A stretch of 61,237 nucleotides of DNA from Nitrospirota bacterium (GTDB lineage: Bacteria; Nitrospirota; Nitrospiria; SBBL01; JAADHI01): the NCBI GenBank assembly GCA_029261165.1, contig JAJDBV010000075.1, positions 1 through 61,237 on the forward strand. The letters are read 5' to 3'. The translations under genes were made by a program, and so were the position numbers. Under the pieces are notes generated by a model, which was not told where the DNA came from, did not search any database, and saw only the letters and a list, made by a program, of their open reading frames with translations. This document shows, in pieces, positions 55,495-61,237 of the stretch. Positions within the stretch are counted from its first letter, which is position 1; each line of letters opens with the position of its first letter.

Positions 55495-56340
55495 TTAGAT
55501 GCCGAGAAGCCGTTGTGCATTTGTCAGGAGGATTTTCTCCCGGACGTGGGGTTTGAATCCGGCTTTTTCAAAGTCTGCGATCCAGCGTTCAGGGGTGAGG
55601 AAGGGGTAGTCCGAGCCGAAAAGGACCCGGTCCTGTAGAAGGGTGTTTGCATATTGAATCAGGGAGGGTGGAAAATATTTTGGAGACCATCCTGAGAGGT
55701 CGATGTAGACATTCGTCTTGTGAACGGCGATGGCGAGCATTTCTTCCTGCCAGGGCCATGAGGGGTGTGCGCCTATAATGGTCAGGTCGGGGAAGTCGGC
55801 GGCAATATCATCGATTCCTGGAATCGGCCGGGCGTATTTAAGCTTCAGTCTGTTCCCCCCGGGGACCCCTGCACCGACGCCTGTTGTTCCTGTGTGGAGC
55901 AGGAGCGGGATTTTTAAGGAAGCACAGCATTCCCATAGGGGATAAAATCGTCGGTCGTTTGGATGAAATGCCTGCGCGATAGGGTGGCATTTGAGTCCCC
56001 GGAGTTCGAGGTCCTTTACCGCCCGTTCCAGTTCCCGTACGGCCATCTTTCCTTTCCAGGGGTCGACGCTCGCAAAGCCGATAAAGACATCAGGGTACTT
56101 TTTAACCATCCCGGCGACGTAGTCATTGCTTACCGCCGGGAGGCCGGTGTTCGTCTCCGCATCCCACGCCAGAAGGACTGCCATCATATCAATCCGGCGG
56201 TAGTATGCAACCATTTCATCCATGTTGACGAGGGCATCGTGCTTATGAAAATAATCAAGCGCGTCGGAAAGATATTTACCTCCAGAATCGACCAAGTACT
56301 CCTTCGTTCCGGGGTGAACATGCATGTCAATGGCCTGCAT
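55495..56340 (-). CDS. Amidohydrolase (amidohydrolase_2, ACMSD-like)
   Basis: A 281-residue metal-dependent hydrolase or decarboxylase of the amidohydrolase_2 group. The metal and catalytic residues are in place: His7 and His9 (DMHVHPG), His149 (LLLHTG), His192 (IGAHPSWPW) and Asp244 (LFGSDYPF). The latter two blocks are typical of ACMSD/hydroxybenzoate-decarboxylase relatives. The substrate cannot be told. It lies two bases downstream of a lipoprotein gene on the same strand, and a terminator separates it from the convergent propeller gene. Confidence 0.88.
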   Translation of the reverse strand: MQAIDMHVHPGTKEYLVDSGGKYLSDALDYFHKHDALVNMDEMVAYYRRIDMMAVLLAWDAETNTGLPAVSNDYVAGMVKKYPDVFIGFASVDPWKGKMAVRELERAVKDLELRGLKCHPIAQAFHPNDRRFYPLWECCASLKIPLLLHTGTTGVGAGVPGGNRLKLKYARPIPGIDDIAADFPDLTIIGAHPSWPWQEEMLAIAVHKTNVYIDLSGWSPKYFPPSLIQYANTLLQDRVLFGSDYPFLTPERWIADFEKAGFKPHVREKILLTNAQRLLGI

Positions 56341-56342
56341 TC

Positions 56343-56792
56343 TTAAGTCCCTCCAGTTTCAGATTGGATCTTTTCATCAAGGGCATATAGAAATGTTCGG
56401 ATATTCCGGGCATTCTGTCCGAAATCCCACTTTCCGACACGGGATTGTGAGAAGGCATGCACAGCCGTACCTCCCGAAGGCGTCCTGGCGATTTCAATCC
56501 GGACATCATCCACAAAATGAAAGAGCCGTGACTTCCGCTCTGCCCGGATCTGTCCTGAGGAGGGGTCTTGCTGAACCTCTTTCCATCGGGGTAGGGTGAC
56601 GATCAGGTCACGCACAGCATCAAAAACGGTTTCTGTGGGGAGTGCATAAGTCCGGGGCCGGAGGGAGGGATCAGTATTGGTCTGCTGGGTTTCGGCTTGA
56701 TTTTGTGTGATCGTGTCCATATGGCGGCACCCAGAAATGAGCAAGACAAGTATGATCGGGGAGAGAGCCATAAAACGGGATTGAAATTTCAT
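56343..56792 (-). CDS. DUF1499-like lipoprotein
   Basis: A 149-residue protein with a signal peptide and the lipobox LISGC (lipidated Cys22). After a Gln/Thr-rich linker it follows the DUF1499 pattern: VFDAVRDLIVTLPRWK, IRAERKSRLFHFVDDVRIEI and FSQSRVGKWDFGQNARNIRTFL near the C-terminus. The family function is unknown. GGAGGTGCC precedes the ATG. It is upstream of and nearly touching the amidohydrolase gene, and divergent from tmk. Confidence 0.8.
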   Translation of the reverse strand: MKFQSRFMALSPIILVLLISGCRHMDTITQNQAETQQTNTDPSLRPRTYALPTETVFDAVRDLIVTLPRWKEVQQDPSSGQIRAERKSRLFHFVDDVRIEIARTPSGGTAVHAFSQSRVGKWDFGQNARNIRTFLYALDEKIQSETGGT

Positions 56793-56859
56793 GGCACCTC
56801 CTCTATGATGGACCCACTGCGGTGGGAAATGTTATTGATCACTTACATAAGTGGATTGA

Positions 56860-57507
56860 TTGAAGGGTCATTTTATCACATTTGAAGGAGGGGAAGGGAG
56901 CGGAAAAACAACGCAACTTGCCCGCTTGGGTCACGATTTGTTGGGGCGGGGCTATTCTGTTGTTCAGACCCGGGAACCGGGTGGAACGAAGATCGGTGAC
57001 GCCATTCGGCAACTCATCCTTCATCCCCCCAGTGTTGATGACGATATTGATCCAATGGCTGAACTCTTCCTTTATCTTGCAAGCCGTGCCCAGCATATTA
57101 GAGAAATTATCCTGCCGGCCCTTCAAGCGGGGAAGATCGTCCTCTGCGATCGCTTTACTGATGCAACGATTATATATCAAGGAAAGGCCCGGGGGCTTTC
57201 CGAGAAAGTGGTGGCCCAGATGGCCCGCTATGCCGCGCAAACGGGAAATCAGAAGGGCGTCCTCCTGAAGCCTGATCTGACGCTTCTTTTGGATCTTGAG
57301 GTCAAGGTCGGAATCGCGCGCCTCAAGGGGAGAAAAGAGATCAATCGCATAGACAAGGAGACCTTTCAATTTCACGAATCGGTACGCCAAGGGTATTTGA
57401 GTCTGGCGAAGCGGAACCCAAGGCGCATACATGTGATTAATACAAATACGAGATTGCAAGCCGTGTCTGAAGAGATTCGGGAGGTCGTTGATGCCCTTCT
57501 TTCGTGA
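56860..57507 (+). CDS. tmk: Thymidylate kinase
   Basis: A 215-residue enzyme that phosphorylates dTMP to dTDP. The P-loop is GGEGSGKTT (about residues 10-18). The DR(Y/F) segment is CDRFTDATIIYQG and REPGGTKIGDAIR is the substrate block. The lid region near DLEVKVGIARLKGR is Arg/Lys-rich. No ATG fits; the start is TTG 56860 with only a weak ribosome site. Its end overlaps holB by 17 bases, as in the widespread tmk-holB pair. Confidence 0.95.
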   Translation: MKGHFITFEGGEGSGKTTQLARLGHDLLGRGYSVVQTREPGGTKIGDAIRQLILHPPSVDDDIDPMAELFLYLASRAQHIREIILPALQAGKIVLCDRFTDATIIYQGKARGLSEKVVAQMARYAAQTGNQKGVLLKPDLTLLLDLEVKVGIARLKGRKEINRIDKETFQFHESVRQGYLSLAKRNPRRIHVINTNTRLQAVSEEIREVVDALLS

Positions 57508-58579
57508 TATTATCGGCCAGGATCAGGGCGTGAGAATTCTACGCGCATTTCTTGAACGAGAACAATATCCATCTGCACTTTTATTTTCGGGGGGAGCGGG
57601 GATTGGTAAAAGGACGACGGCCCATGCCTTTGCCGAGGCCCTTTTTTGTCGTGCATTCCATGATGCCAATGGAAAGGCAAAGAACGCTATCGAGAAACCT
57701 CGAGAGAATCCGATTGAACCCTGCGGAGCATGTCTTTCCTGCCGGAAGATGATTGACCATAACCATCCCGATTTTTCCATCGTCGAACCGGATGGAAATA
57801 CAATTAAGGTGGACCAGATTCGTGCGATGGAAGAAAAGATTATTTTTAAACCATTAGAGGGTCCTCGAAAGATAATCCTGATCGACCCGGCGGATAAGAT
57901 GAATATAGCCGCGGCCAACAGCCTGCTCAAAACATTGGAAGAACCCCCATCACATGCCATGATTATTCTTATCGCGTCTCGACCGGCTTCGCTTCCGGAG
58001 ACAATTCTTTCACGTTGTCAAAAAGTCTATTTTTATCCCCTATCTCAAGCGCGACTTCAGTCGATACTCATGGAAAAAAAGGGATGGACCTCTGAAGAGG
58101 CGTTGCTGCTTGCCACGCTGTCCGATGGAAGGCTGGGAGAAGCACTTTCGATGGAGGTGGAATCTGCTAAGGCGTTGGAAAAAGAACGCTACACACTGGT
58201 CTCGGAAGAGACCTTGAATCATCATGAGACTCTTTTTGAGGTTGCCACCCAATTTTCTCACGACAAGGACGCCCTCGAGAAGGCTCTTTCTTATCTTATG
58301 GGATGGTTTCGGGATGTGCTTGTGTTTCATTCGCTTCGACATCCCGGAGAGAATTGTGCTTCCCAATTTGTTTTCTCGTGGCGATATCAAGAATTGAGCC
58401 AATGGGCGGGAAGGATGAGCCCTGAAGCGGTTTGGACATTTTTAGAGGATGTTCACAAGATACAAATGGCGCAAAATCGGAATATTAATAAGACGCTTTC
58501 CCTGGAGACCCTCTTGTTGCAGTTAAGAGAGAAGGTCATCGCAAGGCCGGTGATGGTAAGGAGTCTGTCTGAGAAATAG
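57491..58579 (+). CDS. holB: DNA polymerase III subunit delta prime
   Basis: A 362-residue AAA+ clamp-loader subunit. It has GGAGIGKRTTA (34-44) as a Walker-A-like loop and four zinc-binding Cys (53, 78, 81 and 84, in PCGACLSC). KIILIDPADKMNIAAANSLLKTLEEPPSHAMIIL and SRCQKVYFYPL are the core delta-prime blocks. ATG 57491 is preferred over TTG 57488. The C-terminal collar domain is about 215-355. It works with the tau/gamma and delta subunits, which are not in this window. Confidence 0.92.
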   Translation: MPFFRDIIGQDQGVRILRAFLEREQYPSALLFSGGAGIGKRTTAHAFAEALFCRAFHDANGKAKNAIEKPRENPIEPCGACLSCRKMIDHNHPDFSIVEPDGNTIKVDQIRAMEEKIIFKPLEGPRKIILIDPADKMNIAAANSLLKTLEEPPSHAMIILIASRPASLPETILSRCQKVYFYPLSQARLQSILMEKKGWTSEEALLLATLSDGRLGEALSMEVESAKALEKERYTLVSEETLNHHETLFEVATQFSHDKDALEKALSYLMGWFRDVLVFHSLRHPGENCASQFVFSWRYQELSQWAGRMSPEAVWTFLEDVHKIQMAQNRNINKTLSLETLLLQLREKVIARPVMVRSLSEK

Positions 58580-58732
58580 GATCGTCGCGAGGTGCTTGGA
58601 AAATAGAGACCAGTTTGCTGATGATTTGAGGCGAATAGCCCGGCTATTTAACGAAAACCAACTGGAAAATGGGCCTATTTGCCATCACCGGAGTAGATCA
58701 CTCATTTTTCCGACAGACTCCAAAGGTAGAGG

Positions 58733-60679
58733 ATGGAAAAAAAGAACACATTTTATATTACGACACCGATCTATTACGTCAATGATGCACCCCACATCGG
58801 CCATGCCTATACGACGATTGCGGCCGATGTGTTGGCCCGTTATCATCGCTTGAAGGGAGACGATGTTTTCTTCCTGACGGGGACGGACGAGCACGGACAG
58901 AAAGTGTCACAAGCTGCCGAGGCCCGGCGCGTTTCTCCTCAAGCACATGCAGATGAATTGGTCGGCCGGTATCAAAGTTTGTGGAAAGGGCTGGGTATAT
59001 CCAACGACGATTTCATTCGAACCACAGAAGAACGCCATCGGCAGGTGGTCCAGTCTGCGCTGCAACAACTCTGGGACAAGGGTGAGATCTATGAGGATAG
59101 CTATCAGGGATGGTATTGCATGCCTGATGAACGATTCTGGACGGAGAAAGATCTTGTGGATGGGAAGTGCCCCGATTGTGGGCGGAATGTTGAACCGCTT
59201 TCAGAGCGAAATTACTTTTTCAGGATGGGGAAATACCAGACACAGCTTCAGGAGCATATTCGTGAAAACCATGCATTTATCCGACCGGAAACAAGGCGAA
59301 ATGAAGTGCTGGGCTTCCTTGAAAAGCCCTTGGGGGATCTTTGCATTTCCCGTCCAAAACGGCGTCTTTCCTGGGGGATTCCACTCCCATTTGATCCTGA
59401 ATATGTGACTTACGTCTGGTTTGATGCCCTGGTGAATTATATTTCGACACCGGGATTTTTGAGAGATCCGGCCGCTTTTCAACGTTGGTGGCCGGCGGAT
59501 CTGCATCTCGTTGGAAAAGATATCCTGACAACGCATTCAGTTTATTGGTCCACGATGTTGATGGGGCTTGGGATTCCCTTGCCGAGAGGACTTTTTGCCC
59601 ATGGATGGTGGACCGTGAACTCTGAAAAGATGTCGAAGAGCCTCGGTAATGTGGTTAAGCCTGCTGAAATGATTGCGTCCTTCGGCGTGGACCCCTTCCG
59701 CTATTTTCTCCTTCGTGAAGTTCCCTTCGGGCAGGATGGAGATTTTTCGAAGGACGCGTTGATCAATCGCATCAATAGCGACCTGGCCAATGATCTTGGA
59801 AATCTCCTTTCCCGTACACTGACGATGGTGGAGCGGTATAGCGAAGGACGGATACCCGCACCTCCTACCGAAGACGAGACCGAGGATGACTTGGTATTGA
59901 AAAAAAAGGTGGAGGTTTTGCCGAAAGAGATGGAAGAGGCCATTGGAAATCTCGAATTTCAGAAGGGACTTACTGCGATATGGCAGCTTGTGCGTCAGGC
60001 CAATCGTTATATCGAAAATGCGGCGCCGTGGATATTAGCGAAAGACCCAAAGCAGAAAAAGCGATTAAATGCGGTTCTTTATAATACCGCTGAGTCGGTC
60101 CGGATTGTTTCTCTCTTTGTCGCTCCCTTTATGCCGAAGACGGCGATTGAGATGCTGCGCCAGTTGGGATTTACAGATCCAGAGAAAGAGCCCGATCTTG
60201 AGGAGTCAGTCCGTTGGGGGAGACTCCCTTCTGGTCAAGCGATTGCCAAAGGACAGTCGCTTTTTCCCCGGATCAAGCTGAAAGAGGCAAATCAGACGAA
60301 TGCTGACCAGAAGACACCTTCTTCTAAAAAGAAAAAGAAGTTATCACCACCACAGGATATGATCACTTACGATGAATTCAGCAAACTCGATCTCCGTGTG
60401 GGTTTTATTCAATCTGCTGAAAAGGTGCCTGACGCAAAGAAACTCCTCAAGCTCCAGGTCGATATCGGAACGGAAATACGACAGGTTGTGGCCGGGATTG
60501 CAACCAAGTATACCCCGGATGGGTTGTTGGGAAAACGGGTTATTCTGGTGGCCAATTTGAAACCTGCCAAGATCAGGGGGGTGGTGTCGGAGGGGATGCT
60601 GCTGGCGGCCGGGGAGAAAGATGTCCTCGAAGTCGCGACCTTCCTGGATAAAATCCCACCGGGAACGAAAGTCAGATAG
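58733..60679 (+). CDS. metG: Methionyl-tRNA synthetase
   Basis: A 648-residue class I synthetase with HIGH (21-24, in APHIGHAYTT) and KMSKS (299-303). The zinc-knuckle region reads YCMPDERF then KCPDCGR, so one of the four usual Cys positions is Asp. The anticodon-binding helical domain is about 355-505. A Lys-rich linker leads to a C-terminal EMAPII/Trbp111-like tRNA-binding domain (about 545-648) that promotes dimerisation. GTAGAGG precedes the ATG. It follows holB after a 153-base gap and precedes tatD. Confidence 0.96.
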   Translation: MEKKNTFYITTPIYYVNDAPHIGHAYTTIAADVLARYHRLKGDDVFFLTGTDEHGQKVSQAAEARRVSPQAHADELVGRYQSLWKGLGISNDDFIRTTEERHRQVVQSALQQLWDKGEIYEDSYQGWYCMPDERFWTEKDLVDGKCPDCGRNVEPLSERNYFFRMGKYQTQLQEHIRENHAFIRPETRRNEVLGFLEKPLGDLCISRPKRRLSWGIPLPFDPEYVTYVWFDALVNYISTPGFLRDPAAFQRWWPADLHLVGKDILTTHSVYWSTMLMGLGIPLPRGLFAHGWWTVNSEKMSKSLGNVVKPAEMIASFGVDPFRYFLLREVPFGQDGDFSKDALINRINSDLANDLGNLLSRTLTMVERYSEGRIPAPPTEDETEDDLVLKKKVEVLPKEMEEAIGNLEFQKGLTAIWQLVRQANRYIENAAPWILAKDPKQKKRLNAVLYNTAESVRIVSLFVAPFMPKTAIEMLRQLGFTDPEKEPDLEESVRWGRLPSGQAIAKGQSLFPRIKLKEANQTNADQKTPSSKKKKKLSPPQDMITYDEFSKLDLRVGFIQSAEKVPDAKKLLKLQVDIGTEIRQVVAGIATKYTPDGLLGKRVILVANLKPAKIRGVVSEGMLLAAGEKDVLEVATFLDKIPPGTKVR

Positions 60680-60742
60680 GATAACGCAGTTTTCCTAAGC
60701 CCTTAGACTTCAAGATGATGGATTCTTTGAGGAACACGATTA

Positions 60743-61237
60743 GTGAATAATCTGTTTATTGATACGCACACCCACATCTCTGATCCCGAATTCGACAAGG
60801 ACCGGGAAGAGGTCATTCAGCGTGCATTGGCCGCGGGAGTTTATAGGATGATCCTGATCGGAACCAGTTTACCCTCAAGTCAAAGGGCGGTTGCCCTGGC
60901 CAAAAAATATCCTTTTCTCTGGGCGGCGGTCGGGCTTCACCCGCATGAAGCAAAAGATCTGGACGATGATCTTCTGAATGCATTTGACCAACTGGCTGAT
61001 CATCACAAAGTGGTAGCCATCGGAGAGACCGGGCTCGATTATTTCTACAACCATTCCCCAACGGAGGTCCAAAAAGCCGCGTTTGTTGAGCAGATTCGCC
61101 TAGCAAAGAAAAAGGAGCTTCCCCTGGTGGTCCATACGCGTGACGCCTGGAAAGACACTTTTGATCTTTTAAAAAATGAAAATGTTCGGGAGCATGCTGA
61201 ATCTACTGGGGCCGTCTTTCATTGTTTTACGGGAGAT
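60743..61237 (+). CDS. tatD: TatD-family metal-dependent DNase/hydrolase, 3' end outside the window
   Basis: From GTG 60743 the frame stays open for 165 codons to the window edge. It shows the TatD blocks: FIDTHTHISDPEFDKDR (metal-binding His pair), AAVGLHPHEAK, AIGETGLDYFYNHSP (Glu ligand), FVEQIRLAKKKELPLVVHTRDAW and VFHCFTGD. About 95 residues are missing. GAGGA lies nine bases upstream. The family comprises DNases and related TIM-barrel hydrolases. Linkage after metG is standard in many bacteria. Confidence 0.93.
   Translation, partial: MNNLFIDTHTHISDPEFDKDREEVIQRALAAGVYRMILIGTSLPSSQRAVALAKKYPFLWAAVGLHPHEAKDLDDDLLNAFDQLADHHKVVAIGETGLDYFYNHSPTEVQKAAFVEQIRLAKKKELPLVVHTRDAWKDTFDLLKNENVREHAESTGAVFHCFTGD

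Overview
This 61 kb window looks like ordinary chromosome from a diderm (two-membrane) bacterium with roughly balanced base composition. Evidence for an outer membrane comes from an outer-membrane beta-barrel candidate and two lipoproteins with clear lipoboxes. MurE carries the DNPR signature of meso-diaminopimelate peptidoglycan. Gene order and the mix of families (a complete dcw cluster ending in yggS-proC-yggT-divIVA, two DUF502 proteins, GatCAB, cobalamin-dependent MetH) would fit Nitrospirota or a related lineage. That placement is a judgement from memory, not a search. No rRNA, tRNA, CRISPR array, prophage or intact transposase was found.

Layout. (1) 1-4836, minus strand: a chorismate-lyase-like gene cut by the window edge, a J-domain protein and metH. 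(2) 5192-26591, plus strand: a division and cell-wall cluster of 21 genes: mraZ, rsmH, ftsL, ftsI, murE, murF, mraY, murD, ftsW, murG, murC, murB, ddl, ftsQ, ftsA, ftsZ, pgeF, yggS, proC, yggT, divIVA. It starts at a strong sigma-70-type promoter followed by three 10-bp-phased MraZ operator repeats. Most genes overlap or nearly touch. (3) 26591-28448: a small terminal-inverted-repeat element sits on the divIVA stop codon, followed by an orphan HicB-like gene and an extra penicillin-binding protein. (4) 28524-51468, minus strand: a 1421-residue repeat lipoprotein, DUF502, an AMP-forming acyl-CoA synthetase, DUF2061, mtnA, a 56-residue membrane ORF, era, ftsB, a beta-barrel protein, eno, gatB, a GGCT-fold protein, gatA, panD, gatC, pcrA, glmS, glmU and a second DUF502. 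(5) 51617-55396, plus strand: pyrophosphatase, a small unknown gene, a hairpin repeat and a beta-propeller surface protein. (6) 55495-56792, minus strand: an amidohydrolase and a DUF1499 lipoprotein. (7) 56860 to the end, plus strand: tmk, holB, metG and the start of tatD.

How the genes work together: glmS and glmU make UDP-GlcNAc. MurB to MurF, Ddl, MraY and MurG turn it into lipid II. FtsW with FtsI polymerise it at a septum organised by FtsZ, FtsA, FtsQ, FtsL and the distant FtsB. GatCAB with MetG supplies charged tRNAs, and Era, RsmH and Tmk/HolB serve ribosome maturation and replication.

The most unusual item is the propeller protein at 53267-55396. Its C-terminal fibronectin-like domain is interrupted by a two-helix membrane hairpin carrying an internal lipobox-like Cys. 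Other points of interest are the MraZ operator, three kinds of dispersed or palindromic repeat, a GGCT-fold protein lacking the expected catalytic Glu, a shuffled module in the giant lipoprotein, a chorismate lyase homologue and a candidate small membrane protein.
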